Origin: JBEIHI01 sp964655245
GTDB taxonomy: Bacteria; Bdellovibrionota; UBA2394
Reading direction: 5' to 3'
Assembly (NCBI GenBank): GCA_964655245.1
Contig: CAZZLQ010000030.1
Location: 1 to 28,831, forward strand
DNA length: 28,831 nucleotides
Shown here piece by piece: positions 7,181 through 15,516 of this stretch (the stretch's first letter is position 1; each line of letters starts with the position of its first letter). Both the position numbers and the translations under genes were made by a program. The notes under the pieces are model-generated. The model had not been told where the DNA came from, did no database searches, and worked only from the letters and a program-made list of their open reading frames with translations.

Positions 7181-8845
7181 CTATTTTCGGCGAGGTGGAT
7201 GGGGAATTTCAATCCCAAAACGCTTCAATCGATCATGAAAAGTGCTATTGGCCACTCCCATTCGACGTGAAGCCTCCGATTGGTTGTAGTGGCAGTCTTC
7301 AAGCAGCTTGATCATCAACTCTCGCTCTTCTTCCTCGGATTTGGTCTTGGGTAGGCGGAGAGCTTTGAGGTCATCCAGGAATCGGAAGTGATCCATTTGT
7401 AAAATGCCATTTTCCCTTCGCGCGCTGAGGTTGATCTCATATTCAACGGCGGCCCTCTGAAGAATGTTTTTGAGCTCTCGAATATTGCCAGGAAAATCGT
7501 AGTGCTGGAGTCCTTGCAAGGCTTCTTCAGCAACACGGAGCGTGATTCCTAGTTTCTGCAAAAGATCGGGAACAAGTAACGGGAGATCGTTCAAGCGGAA
7601 TCGAAGTGCGGGAATCGTGAGAGGTACAACATGGAGACGGAAGTAGAGATCCTCTCGGAATCGACCGCGCTTCACTTCCTCGTCCAGTTTGCGATGGCTT
7701 GCGGTAATGATTCGTACTTTGACAGATTGCGATTGATTGGAACCAACGCGTTTAATCTCGCCACTCTCTAAAGCTCGAAGCAGTTTGGCCTGTAAACTAA
7801 GATCAAGTTCCCCAATTTCATCAAGGAAGAGGGTGCCATCATGGGCTGCCTCAAAAGCACCTATCCGTTGTTGAGTAGCACCAGTGAAGGAGCCCTTTTC
7901 GTGTCCAAAGAGTTCGGATTCCACGAGGTCTTTGGGAAGGGCCGCACAGTTGAGGGTAATGAAGGGGCGATGGTAGCGTGAGGACACCTGATGAATCGCA
8001 CGAGCCATCAGCTCCTTGCCAGAGCCTGTTTCGCCATGAATCAAAACAGGGGCCTGAGTGTCTGCCACAGCTTCTACGAGTGAGAAGAGCTTTTGCATTT
8101 CTTTATCCTGCGAAACCATGCCCATAAAGTGCGTTTGACCCTTGGCTTCGATGGGGCGCTCTTGCCGCTCAAGAGAAAACTCAACTTCGCAATCAGCAAG
8201 ACGAATTCGGCATTTTCCTTTCAGCGTTGCTCGATCAATCCGGATCTCATCAATAAAGGTCCCGTTCGTCGACGATAGGTCCGTCAGTGTGAACTGCTGT
8301 CCATCAGCATCAATACGAGCATGGAACTTGGAGACTCGACTTGAGGAACATACAAAGTCATTTGATTCATGAGTGCCCAAAGTGAATGAGCGATCTTCGA
8401 CCCTCTTCACGAGGCTTTCCCCGCTTGGAAGATTCGCCTTTAAAACAGCCGTGCCTACAATCACCTTTGAGTTTTCGACGGATAAAAGCTGGGTGGGCTG
8501 CTGACTGGTGAGAATGGTTCGCTCGCTTGTCTTTTTTGTGGCATCTGCAGGTTCAATCTTCAGCCGGTAGAGTTTGCCGAGACGAAGACGCTTTGAGCCT
8601 TGAAGTTTGAAGCGATCGCGGGGACCCTCTTCTCCTTCGAGCTGAATCCCGTTTCGTGAGCAGTCTTCGAGGAGCCAGGAATCGTCTTTGAATCGCAACA
8701 CACAGTGAAGATTCGAAATGAGGGGGTCGTGAAGAGAGATATCACAGTCAGAGCCGCGACCGATGCGGACCATTGTTTTGTCGAGTTGAAATGACGCGAC
8801 CGGAATGTTTTGGCGTTCAACAGAGATGCTCAGAGCTTTGGTCAT
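7181..8845 (-). CDS. Sigma-54-dependent activator with two FHA domains
   Basis: A 554-residue transcription activator. It begins with two forkhead-associated (phospho-threonine-binding) modules: the first around residues 25-95 (RIGRGSDCDISL, CSRNGIQLEG), the second around 150-222 (RVSKFHARI, SSTNGTFID). A complete AAA+ domain follows, with Walker A GETGSGKE (271-278), the sigma-54 contact loop as GSFTGA (318-323), Walker B GTLFLDEIGEL (337-347) and GNIREL. A Fis-type helix-turn-helix ends it (NQSEASRRMGVANSTFHDRL, 521-540). There is no receiver domain, so activity is probably set by Ser/Thr-kinase signalling or FHA partners. The ATG at 8845 has an AAAGGATGA ribosome binding site. It lies 92 bases after gspN; whether it controls the secretion operon is unknown. 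Confidence 0.93.
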   Translation of the reverse strand: MTKALSISVERQNIPVASFQLDKTMVRIGRGSDCDISLHDPLISNLHCVLRFKDDSWLLEDCSRNGIQLEGEEGPRDRFKLQGSKRLRLGKLYRLKIEPADATKKTSERTILTSQQPTQLLSVENSKVIVGTAVLKANLPSGESLVKRVEDRSFTLGTHESNDFVCSSSRVSKFHARIDADGQQFTLTDLSSTNGTFIDEIRIDRATLKGKCRIRLADCEVEFSLERQERPIEAKGQTHFMGMVSQDKEMQKLFSLVEAVADTQAPVLIHGETGSGKELMARAIHQVSSRYHRPFITLNCAALPKDLVESELFGHEKGSFTGATQQRIGAFEAAHDGTLFLDEIGELDLSLQAKLLRALESGEIKRVGSNQSQSVKVRIITASHRKLDEEVKRGRFREDLYFRLHVVPLTIPALRFRLNDLPLLVPDLLQKLGITLRVAEEALQGLQHYDFPGNIRELKNILQRAAVEYEINLSARRENGILQMDHFRFLDDLKALRLPKTKSEEEERELMIKLLEDCHYNQSEASRRMGVANSTFHDRLKRFGIEIPHPPRRK

Positions 8846-8937
8846 GGATTCATCCTTTCATTGCGCACGGCGGTCTCACTGGGCCTTGCGATCTAGGGCA
8901 GCCGTATAGAGGATGGATCAGTTTTGGTGCAATTAAA

Positions 8938-9837
8938 CTAGGGTGCTTTCGTAAGGTCGGAAAACCGAGAGATCTTCCGAGTGCAAAAGCCCTCAGAGTC
9001 CGCATTAGGACATGGTGCAGAAGCGATCGCCATTCCAAGGGGTGCTGACATGATGGCATCAGAGCGCTTCACTTGCCATTTCAGCGTGAGATTGGCTGTC
9101 GACTGACTAATTGATTCAGCCAAATCAACACTGCCTTCCGCCTTTCCTGAGATATGATCAGACAGAAAAGCTGCCTCGGAAATGGTGAGTTTTCCCCCGG
9201 ACAAATTTGCTTTGATCACGGATTTTGAAAAATCTAATCCTTGAACAAGACCAATCATTTTTAGATTCGACTGAGGAGGAAGCTTAAAGCCCCTGATCTC
9301 CAATTGCAGTGAGCCGGGTCGAGTTCGATAATCTGCCAGAGGAATCTCAGCTGACCCCGTTAAAGAGCCTGCGAACTGTAAATCTCGAACCATTGGATTC
9401 GCTCGCGTAATCAAGTTTGAAACAAGAGATGAGAGGCTTTCTAGCGGAACTTTCTCAAGACGGGCCGAGAGGCGAGAAGGTGCAGATCCGATCCCGGCGT
9501 TCGCTTTGATCTCGAGAGTCCCTGAGCCTACAGAACCCTGAAGCGTTTGATACTTCGGCAGGGTTGTCAGAGTGACATCGCTCAATTCAAGAAAGTTCTG
9601 TCCCCTTGAGTCGACGCACTGGAGGCGACTCCATTTGATTCCGAGAGGAAAATGAAAGTTGAACCCTTGAAGATCACAAGCGACTGTAACTCCTGCAAAG
9701 CCCTGAATGGCCCTCTGCAACTCCTTCACAACGAGAGGCTTCAAGCGAGGGAAGGGAAAGGTGAGAAAGAGAAAGGCGACGAACAGCGAGAGTCCTGCCA
9801 ATGTCATTTTGATCCAGTCCATCCATCTGATTCTCAT
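8938..9837 (-). CDS. gspN: Type II secretion system protein GspN
   Basis: A 299-residue inner-membrane-anchored periplasmic protein. One membrane helix lies near the N-terminus (MTLAGLSLFVAFLFLTFPFP), followed by a long beta-rich periplasmic region with repeated short strands, as in GspN and AsmA-like proteins. GspN is an accessory part found in some T2SS operons at this position. Two Cys near the C-terminus (APCPNADSEGFC) could form a disulfide. The frame starts at a TTG two codons upstream, but the ATG at 9837 lies two bases after the gspM stop and is preferred. It is the last gene of the operon. Confidence 0.82.
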   Translation of the reverse strand: MRIRWMDWIKMTLAGLSLFVAFLFLTFPFPRLKPLVVKELQRAIQGFAGVTVACDLQGFNFHFPLGIKWSRLQCVDSRGQNFLELSDVTLTTLPKYQTLQGSVGSGTLEIKANAGIGSAPSRLSARLEKVPLESLSSLVSNLITRANPMVRDLQFAGSLTGSAEIPLADYRTRPGSLQLEIRGFKLPPQSNLKMIGLVQGLDFSKSVIKANLSGGKLTISEAAFLSDHISGKAEGSVDLAESISQSTANLTLKWQVKRSDAIMSAPLGMAIASAPCPNADSEGFCTRKISRFSDLTKAP

Positions 9838-9839
9838 GA

Positions 9840-10424
9840 TCAAAGCTCCTGCTTGATGGCAAACACAGCCACGACATCTAGTTTGGTGATATCTGCAAAC
9901 TGGGGTTTGATTTCGAGGTCAACCAGTCGAACGCCTATGGGTTCTTCGACTGATCGTAAAAAACGCAGGGCCGAGGACAGCGTTGTGTTTTTTCCCAAAC
10001 GAACCTCCACCCAGTCTTCGTTGCTCTCACCTCGAGGCTTGGCTGGGGAGATCTTTTCGAGGCTCACATTGAAGTCCCTGGCTTGATTTTCGATGAACTC
10101 ATTGATTTGAAAAGGCTCGGTTCGTTTGCGGCGCAGAGAGTCATACCGGCTTAAGTCCGCTCGTTGATTCGCAAGCTCTGAGGACAGCTTTTGAATCTCA
10201 GCGATGTTCTCAAAGTCAGAGACAGCGCGCATTTCATGACGGCTAAAAAATGTGAAAGCTTCTTTGACCAACAAGACACTCAAAAGAAAAACAAAGAGAG
10301 TCGCAAGAATCGACAGAATGAGTCGCTCTCGCGGAGCAAGCGACGCCCATTGTGTTCGTATCTTTTCTTGGATCTCATCCAAAGGTTCTGCGATCTTTTC
10401 CTTCCACAGCAACTTCAAGCTCAT
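9840..10424 (-). CDS. gspM: Type II secretion system protein GspM
   Basis: A 194-residue bitopic inner-membrane protein that pairs with GspL in the assembly platform. The N-terminal cytoplasmic tail contains the family's WASLAPRERLIL, followed by a membrane helix (SILATLFVFLLSVLLVKEAF), a coiled-coil-like stretch around residues 65-105 and a ferredoxin-like periplasmic domain. The length is slightly above the usual 160-180. The start ATG overlaps the gspL stop as ATGA. Confidence 0.87.
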   Translation of the reverse strand: MSLKLLWKEKIAEPLDEIQEKIRTQWASLAPRERLILSILATLFVFLLSVLLVKEAFTFFSRHEMRAVSDFENIAEIQKLSSELANQRADLSRYDSLRRKRTEPFQINEFIENQARDFNVSLEKISPAKPRGESNEDWVEVRLGKNTTLSSALRFLRSVEEPIGVRLVDLEIKPQFADITKLDVVAVFAIKQEL

Positions 10425-12028
10425 AACGTCTCCCTCTTCACCTCAAAGCTGAAAACCTGACAATTTGCTTTGTCTTTGCAGGGAGAGGCAGCTCCCATTT
10501 TGAGTTCCGGGTAGAGGGCCTTCACGGATTCAGCAATCTTCGTCGCGGAAGCTGCTGAGTCCGTCTCAGCCGTGACAGTGATGGTTTGGTCGGTGACTTT
10601 GAATGATTTGACATCAATCTTTGTCGACAGCGGAATCTTCTCTGAAATCTGAGTCAGAATGACAAGAGGGCTTAAATCATCCTCTGCGAGTTGGTCAATT
10701 TTGTTTCGGTTCTTGGCCCGCTCGGTTTTGAGCTTTGTCATGATTTGCTCTGTTCCTTCCGTCGGACTGATCGACATTCCCGAGCGGCTCAAAACTTCTG
10801 CAAGTTTTTCAACCGTGACCTTACTTTCCTTTTGTTGAATGTAGAATTGGAAAATCGAGTAGACCAAAGGAATCAAAATCAGAACAGCGACCTTGCGAAG
10901 GAGAGAAAACGAGCTCGATTTAATTTTTTGAAGATTTTGCTGAAACTGAAAACCCGACTCCGAGAACGAAGGCACCTTTGCTCGCTGGTTTCGCAGTTGA
11001 GTCATAGCAATAGCGAGGCATGAAATGGCCTTCTCCGGATCCTCTAACTTGAGCAGGCCCGTTACATGTTTTCCTTCAAGCGCTTGAAGCGGGAAGGAGC
11101 GAACTTGCATTTGAATCTCCCCGGAGAGACTTTCCGAGAGGAACTCGTTGAACTGGGGCGCACGATTGACCCCACCTAGAGTAAATGTGGGGATCACCGA
11201 TGGAATCTTGATTCCTGAGTTCGACCAGCTCTTGAGAGTCTGTTTGATCTCGGAACCAAACGGGAGCATGGCTTTTCGGATGGAGGCCACAACGCCTTGA
11301 TCCTGTGAGGGATCAAGCTGCCAGAAGCGAGCCTCTGCTTGGAGTTGCTCCAGCTGATGATCCTCAGCGATGGCTTGAATGATAGATCGTCCTCCCCACC
11401 AAAGAGTTCGAAGGCCCAGGATCATTCCATTCTTTTGAAGTAAAACCAGTTTTGATTTGGCATGGCCAATCTCTAGGAGAGCAACCACAGGCTCCGCGGG
11501 CATGGCCGAACGAAGCGTTGAAAGCGCCAGAATCTCGGAGGTAATCGAAGGCACTGAGACCTGAAATTTTCTAAGTTCACTCTCAAATCCTTTCACGAGA
11601 TCTCGCTTGTAGCAGTACGCGAGAACCAGACCTTCTTTGGAGGGAACGACTCCCTCTCCCTCAAGGAGACGGTGACGAACTAAAACCTCCTCAAGATCAA
11701 AGGGGAGTGTTGATTCCAATTCGAATTGAAGAACTTTTTCGATTTTCTTTTCGTTTTTGAAAGGAAACTTGAGATAGCGGCTCTCAAGGTAAGCAGAGGG
11801 CAGAGCTGCCAAAACAACATTTTCCTCATCGGCACTGAGCCATTCAATCTCGTTTAGATGGATGGTGATCGCCGACCACGCAGCCGGTTCAGCCAGCCCA
11901 AGACCTCGGTAATACTCAGCCTTTGCTGGGATATCCGTGATCCCTAAAATCTCGAGACGCTGACCTTCCATCCGCAGTTTAAGCGCTTTGATTTCCTGGC
12001 TTCCAAAATCAATGACGATCCAATTCAT
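10421..12028 (-). CDS. gspL: Type II secretion system protein GspL, PilM/PilN-like form
   Basis: Inner-membrane protein that links the GspE ATPase to the platform. At 535 residues it is clearly longer than classic GspL (about 400). Residues 1-350 look like a complete PilM-type actin-like domain: phosphate-1 loop IDFGSQEIKALKL and phosphate-2 region LEIGHAKSKLVLL with WWGGRSI. One membrane helix lies around 379-397 (KVAVLILIPLVYSIFQF), then a coiled coil and a PilN-like periplasmic ferredoxin fold (about 450-532) with VILTQISEKIP. It therefore looks like PilM joined to PilN. The start overlaps the gspK stop as ATGA, and the gspM start overlaps its own stop. Confidence 0.9.
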   Translation of the reverse strand: MNWIVIDFGSQEIKALKLRMEGQRLEILGITDIPAKAEYYRGLGLAEPAAWSAITIHLNEIEWLSADEENVVLAALPSAYLESRYLKFPFKNEKKIEKVLQFELESTLPFDLEEVLVRHRLLEGEGVVPSKEGLVLAYCYKRDLVKGFESELRKFQVSVPSITSEILALSTLRSAMPAEPVVALLEIGHAKSKLVLLQKNGMILGLRTLWWGGRSIIQAIAEDHQLEQLQAEARFWQLDPSQDQGVVASIRKAMLPFGSEIKQTLKSWSNSGIKIPSVIPTFTLGGVNRAPQFNEFLSESLSGEIQMQVRSFPLQALEGKHVTGLLKLEDPEKAISCLAIAMTQLRNQRAKVPSFSESGFQFQQNLQKIKSSSFSLLRKVAVLILIPLVYSIFQFYIQQKESKVTVEKLAEVLSRSGMSISPTEGTEQIMTKLKTERAKNRNKIDQLAEDDLSPLVILTQISEKIPLSTKIDVKSFKVTDQTITVTAETDSAASATKIAESVKALYPELKMGAASPCKDKANCQVFSFEVKRETL

Positions 12029-13152
12029 GGTGAGATCCTTGTGACTGAAATGGGATCGAGCGGTTTTTTGTAACCGCGTCCCATGATGGTTTCGAGGACG
12101 ACTTGGACTTGATTCACATAGGCGGTGGTTTCAATTCGAAATGCATCTGATGCGCCAGTGATTAAACGACCACGCACCTGAGCTGGATCGATTCCAAGCT
12201 TTTCTGTGAGTCTTTGAACAGCATTCGCCTCTGTGTACACTGTTTTGTTCTCCTTGAGGTCTTTGAAAAAGTCCTCAGTCACTTTTTCGGGATCCGATAC
12301 TCCCTTGAGGAGCGCTTGGAAGAGTTCTTTACTCACGGTGTTAATATTAATTCTAGCTGGCTTTCTGCGCTGAGCAATATGAACTGCGGAAACGTGACGG
12401 GAGAGAAAATCAAAGATTTCATCATCAACGCTCGGCACCATTTTGAGTTCATCAAGATTGGTAAAGGAATAGTTCTTAGGCTCGTATGAAAGGTTGAGAG
12501 TGCGGTAGATCGTATCTTCGGGTGAATTGAGGTCATTCTCGCTTTGATCTTGGTCCATATAGTCCCGGATTTCGCGGACAAGATCCGTGGGTGAAACATT
12601 CTTGGCGCTGAGCCAGTCGCTGATTTCTCGATTGGCAGACAGAAGATCGATCAGAGTTTGCGCAACTTCGGGGTCGTTCAGGTCATTCAGGTTGAGCTTT
12701 CGGTTGAGATCCTCCACTTGACTCGCCGCGTCACCCGGAAAGTCGGAGAAGAAGTCTTGGCATTGCTTTTGGAAATCCTCCGTTTGGGAGTTGGACGGCC
12801 CATCCTTTTGCCCGCTCACTTGTCCCGAAATCGCTTTCAGAAAGTCTCCTGGAATGGGTAATGCGACTGGCATCGACCAGAGGTCTGCGGAAGAATCTGA
12901 GCTTTGGTTTCCTTGACCACTGATCGCAGCGATTCGCTCGTCCAAAATGATAAAAAATCGAGAGAGATTCTGAGCGGAGCGAGCGAGATAGATGGCTTGT
13001 AGATAATCATATTGGTATCGAACTTTCTCAGCCTGAGTATTGGTGAGTTGAAAGAGCTCTTTGAGGGCGAAAGAAATCAGCATGAGAGAGGCGAGCAAAA
13101 TGAAAAGCGCAATTCCTTGTTTAGATTGAGGGCGTGGCTTTGAGTGATTCAA
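12025..13152 (-). CDS. gspK: Minor pseudopilin GspK
   Basis: Large minor pseudopilin that caps the pseudopilus tip with GspI and GspJ. The processing site is KQG followed by IALFILLASLMLISF; the usual Glu at position five is missing, as is normal for GspK. The big alpha-rich body contains repeated helix-hairpin-like parts such as RKPARININTVSKELFQALL. The longest frame starts at a GTG at 13167, but a GGGAGGA ribosome binding site sits just before a TTG at 13152. That TTG overlaps the gspJ stop as TTGA, matching the ATGA junctions of the neighbours. The TTG start gives 375 residues with a 13-residue leader. Confidence 0.9.
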   Translation of the reverse strand: MNHSKPRPQSKQGIALFILLASLMLISFALKELFQLTNTQAEKVRYQYDYLQAIYLARSAQNLSRFFIILDERIAAISGQGNQSSDSSADLWSMPVALPIPGDFLKAISGQVSGQKDGPSNSQTEDFQKQCQDFFSDFPGDAASQVEDLNRKLNLNDLNDPEVAQTLIDLLSANREISDWLSAKNVSPTDLVREIRDYMDQDQSENDLNSPEDTIYRTLNLSYEPKNYSFTNLDELKMVPSVDDEIFDFLSRHVSAVHIAQRRKPARININTVSKELFQALLKGVSDPEKVTEDFFKDLKENKTVYTEANAVQRLTEKLGIDPAQVRGRLITGASDAFRIETTAYVNQVQVVLETIMGRGYKKPLDPISVTRISP

Positions 13153-13817
13153 TTTCGATCCTCCCACTCGTTGATCACCAAAACAGTCGTTTCGAGATGA
13201 AGAGTTTTGTCTTTACGGTCCAGTTCTGGAACGGACGGATCTACTGAGGCAAGTCGAACTCGCACCGCGCGTGGAAAGAGCCCGGTGGTCGTTGATTGCT
13301 TTGAGTCCCAGTTTTTTAGCCATTGGCCGGTATTGCCTTGATAAAACTCAAACTCGAGTTTCAAAATTCCTTGGCCCACAATCTCAGGAGGTTGCTTCTC
13401 AAGATCACTGGCGCGATTGATCTCGACTTGAGAGCGCATCAGATTCATTGTTCCGTCATCGGCCCTTTCGAGCCAGTATCTTACGGCAGCCAATCCTGGG
13501 GTCCGCTGAGTGAAGAGCAGAACAGTCGGACTCTCCCATGTTGTAAATCGAAGATCAGGACCTAAGGTTGTCGAATCCGACTCAAACCAGCTGACGGAAT
13601 TCCGCAGTCTTTCATTGAAGGCCATTCGCAAATCGCGCTGAATCCGATCGAATGCGGTGATCCCAGAGACCACGGTGGCTTGACGAATCTTGATTCGTGA
13701 AGAAAGCTTTGAAATCTCACGGACCGACGAGGAGACTCCGAGTGTCAAAAGCGAAAAAAGAAAGAGGGCTGCGAGCACTTCGATGAGAGTGAATCCAAGA
13801 GGGCGCTTTCTCATCAT
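13149..13817 (-). CDS. gspJ: Minor pseudopilin GspJ
   Basis: A 222-residue minor pseudopilin. The class III leader MMRKRPLG is followed by FTLIEVLAALFLFSLLTLG, with Glu at position five, and then a beta-rich globular domain (VLLFTQRTPGLAAVRYWLE, ILKLEFEFYQG, FPRAVRVRLA) typical of GspJ. It forms the tip complex with GspI and GspK. The ATG overlaps the gspI stop as ATGA, with GGAG upstream. Confidence 0.93.
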   Translation of the reverse strand: MMRKRPLGFTLIEVLAALFLFSLLTLGVSSSVREISKLSSRIKIRQATVVSGITAFDRIQRDLRMAFNERLRNSVSWFESDSTTLGPDLRFTTWESPTVLLFTQRTPGLAAVRYWLERADDGTMNLMRSQVEINRASDLEKQPPEIVGQGILKLEFEFYQGNTGQWLKNWDSKQSTTTGLFPRAVRVRLASVDPSVPELDRKDKTLHLETTVLVINEWEDRN

Positions 13818-14338
13818 AGAGAGGGGAGCTCCTTAAAGCTGACATAAAGTTGCGAAAGACTGATCTGCCGATCTTTGGTGCCTTCTTTCCATGACACAGT
13901 GATTTGAATCTTGCGTACATTGTTCTCGAAAACCTTTTCGGCAATGGAAAAAATATCTCCAAACGGAGTGGCTGTATTTTCGGCGCCTTCTTCAGAATCC
14001 TGCGGGGAGGGGAACAAACAGCCGGCACTGACTCGAGTCAGCTTTCGATTCCATTTGTAGTCGCCAAACGCCTCGTCTTTGAACTCGCCAGACTCATCAT
14101 CCAAAAGTCCTGCAAGTGATTTGTCTCGAAGCTCAAGTTCGGTTTCCACCATTTTTTGCTGTGCCAGCCCCAAGGCTTGAGCCATATGCTCACTTCGAAC
14201 GGTCATTCGAACCAAGTTGGACTGACCTTGGTAAATTCCAAAAACAGCAATTGAGAGAATAAAAAGAGCTGCCAAGACTTCGAGAAGAGTGAAGCCCCTC
14301 GCTCGATCGAAATTTTTTCGTAATGTCCGCTTTGACAT
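13814..14338 (-). CDS. gspI: Minor pseudopilin GspI
   Basis: A 174-residue minor pseudopilin with a 15-residue leader ending in RARG, then FTLLEVLAALFILSIAVFG. The following helix LGLAQQKMVETELELRDK is typical of GspI. The protein is longer than usual (about 120-130), with an added acidic stretch around residues 60-80 and a loop near 105-120 (FPSPQDSEEGAENTA). The ATG at 14338 lies ten bases after the gspH stop. GspI starts assembly of the pseudopilus tip in model systems. Confidence 0.92.
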   Translation of the reverse strand: MSKRTLRKNFDRARGFTLLEVLAALFILSIAVFGIYQGQSNLVRMTVRSEHMAQALGLAQQKMVETELELRDKSLAGLLDDESGEFKDEAFGDYKWNRKLTRVSAGCLFPSPQDSEEGAENTATPFGDIFSIAEKVFENNVRKIQITVSWKEGTKDRQISLSQLYVSFKELPSL

Positions 14339-14348
14339 CGAGCTTAGT

Positions 14349-14978
14349 TTACTGGGGTTCGGTCAGTTTTTTCCACTCATCTTCCTTTAGAGCCCCATTT
14401 ATTGTGCTCACACCACCCGTGATTGGATTCAGCTGGATTGTGGTGACGAGATCCGCCCCGTCCGAAAGGACGAGAGCCACTCGATCCGCAGCACCCGAGG
14501 GAAAAAAGTAGATGATTTTGGAATCCTTGGCCGTCAGAGAGCTGCGTGACGTGTAGAACTTTTGGATCTCAATACCAGAGGGCAAGGATTTCTTGGCCAG
14601 GGTCTTGAAAACTCCGCGCTCCATTCGTGTCAGCTGCGCTCGATCTTCGGGACGCATCTCTTCCAATTGCCGCTTGTATTCGTCCCAGCGATCCATGGCT
14701 TCTCGATCTTCCTCATCGAGCGGTTTCTCCATGGGTGGAACAAAGCTTTCAATGGCGTAGTCTCTGAGGTTTTCAGAAAACCTAATGCGGTGAATCTTTG
14801 AGGTCTGAACACTTCGAAGATAGGTGGTCTGGAGATCTCCGACGAGTTTGCCCGTGGCGGAGCGCATCCGAGCACTGCCTCCTGTGAAAAAGACCACAGC
14901 GATCGAAACTAAGACAGCAATCAAAAGGAGAACGGCCGTTAGTTCAATCAGAGTAAAGCCTCGAGGCTTTCTCGACAT
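14349..14978 (-). CDS. gspH: Minor pseudopilin GspH
   Basis: A 209-residue minor pseudopilin with a seven-residue leader MSRKPRG, then FTLIELTAVLLLIAVLVSIA. The C-terminal domain is beta-rich (SKIIYFFPSGAADRVALVLS), as in the GspH/FimT fold. Two ATGs compete. An AAAGGA ribosome binding site runs into the first (14984), leaving no spacing, and stands correctly for the second (14978), which is chosen. An unusual charged insert (residues about 75-110, DEEDREAMDRWDEYKRQLEE) is predicted to be helical and is not expected in GspH. Confidence 0.88.
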   Translation of the reverse strand: MSRKPRGFTLIELTAVLLLIAVLVSIAVVFFTGGSARMRSATGKLVGDLQTTYLRSVQTSKIHRIRFSENLRDYAIESFVPPMEKPLDEEDREAMDRWDEYKRQLEEMRPEDRAQLTRMERGVFKTLAKKSLPSGIEIQKFYTSRSSLTAKDSKIIYFFPSGAADRVALVLSDGADLVTTIQLNPITGGVSTINGALKEDEWKKLTEPQ

Positions 14979-14987
14979 TATCATCCT

Positions 14988-15458
14988 TTATTGAGCAGGA
15001 GCTTCTTCAGAGCCCCAATTGGTAATGTCATCGTCGTTGCCGGCTGTTCCATCAGGGCCTGACGATGATAAATCAAACGAGCTCGTATTATGAGTTCCGG
15101 GGGCGACGTAAGTATAAGGTTGATCAAAGGGATCGCTCAGTTTCTGATTCTTCTTCAGATAACCTTCTGGATCGTAGTTCTTGCATTGGCGACCCACGGT
15201 GGGAGCTGACTTCAAAGCGTCTAAGCCTTGCTCAGTCGTGGGGAAGTAGCCGCAATCCAAATTGAAAGAATTCAGGCTCTGCTCGAGTGAATTGATCTGA
15301 ACTTTTGTAGCATCCACCTTGGCTCGTCTGACTTGCCCTGTGATGAGGGGGGCCGTCACACCAACTACCAATACAAGGATGGCCAAGACGGCAATCAATT
15401 CAATCAGTGTAAATCCACGACGATTCGAGCAAAGTTCTTTGAGTTTCATGCTCTTCAT
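14988..15458 (-). CDS. gspG: Major pseudopilin GspG
   Basis: Main subunit of the periplasmic pseudopilus. The leader ends NRRG, then FTLIELIAVLAILVLVVGV with Glu at position five. Family marks follow: DCGYFPTTEQGLDAL and the C-terminal calcium-site loop SSGPDGTAGNDDDITNW. The frame is open up to 15527, inside gspF, but those extra residues do not resemble a prepilin leader. The ATG at 15458 (156 residues) is chosen; the ATG at 15449 is possible. Neither has a strong ribosome binding site. The 58-base gap to gspF is the largest in the operon and contains a perfect hairpin. Confidence 0.95.
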   Translation of the reverse strand: MKSMKLKELCSNRRGFTLIELIAVLAILVLVVGVTAPLITGQVRRAKVDATKVQINSLEQSLNSFNLDCGYFPTTEQGLDALKSAPTVGRQCKNYDPEGYLKKNQKLSDPFDQPYTYVAPGTHNTSSFDLSSSGPDGTAGNDDDITNWGSEEAPAQ

Positions 15459-15482
15459 CGTTGCAGCGAGAAAGTCTTGAGT

Positions 15483-15500
15483 CAAGTGCGGGCGCACTTG
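15483..15500 (-). promoter_or_regulatory. Hairpin in the gspF-gspG gap
   Basis: CAAGTGC (15483-15489) and GCACTTG (15494-15500) form a perfect seven-pair stem around a four-base loop, between the gspF stop and the gspG start. No T-run follows on the minus strand. It is better explained as an RNA processing or stabilising stem than as a terminator. It would sit just upstream of the message for the most abundant T2SS subunit. Confidence 0.5.
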
Positions 15501-15516
15501 GACAGAAGATCCCCGA

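Noticed and set aside
7181..8845. The activator's GSFTGA loop as a defect in sigma-54 contact
   Set aside because: GSFTGA is a common working variant of GAFTGA in this family.
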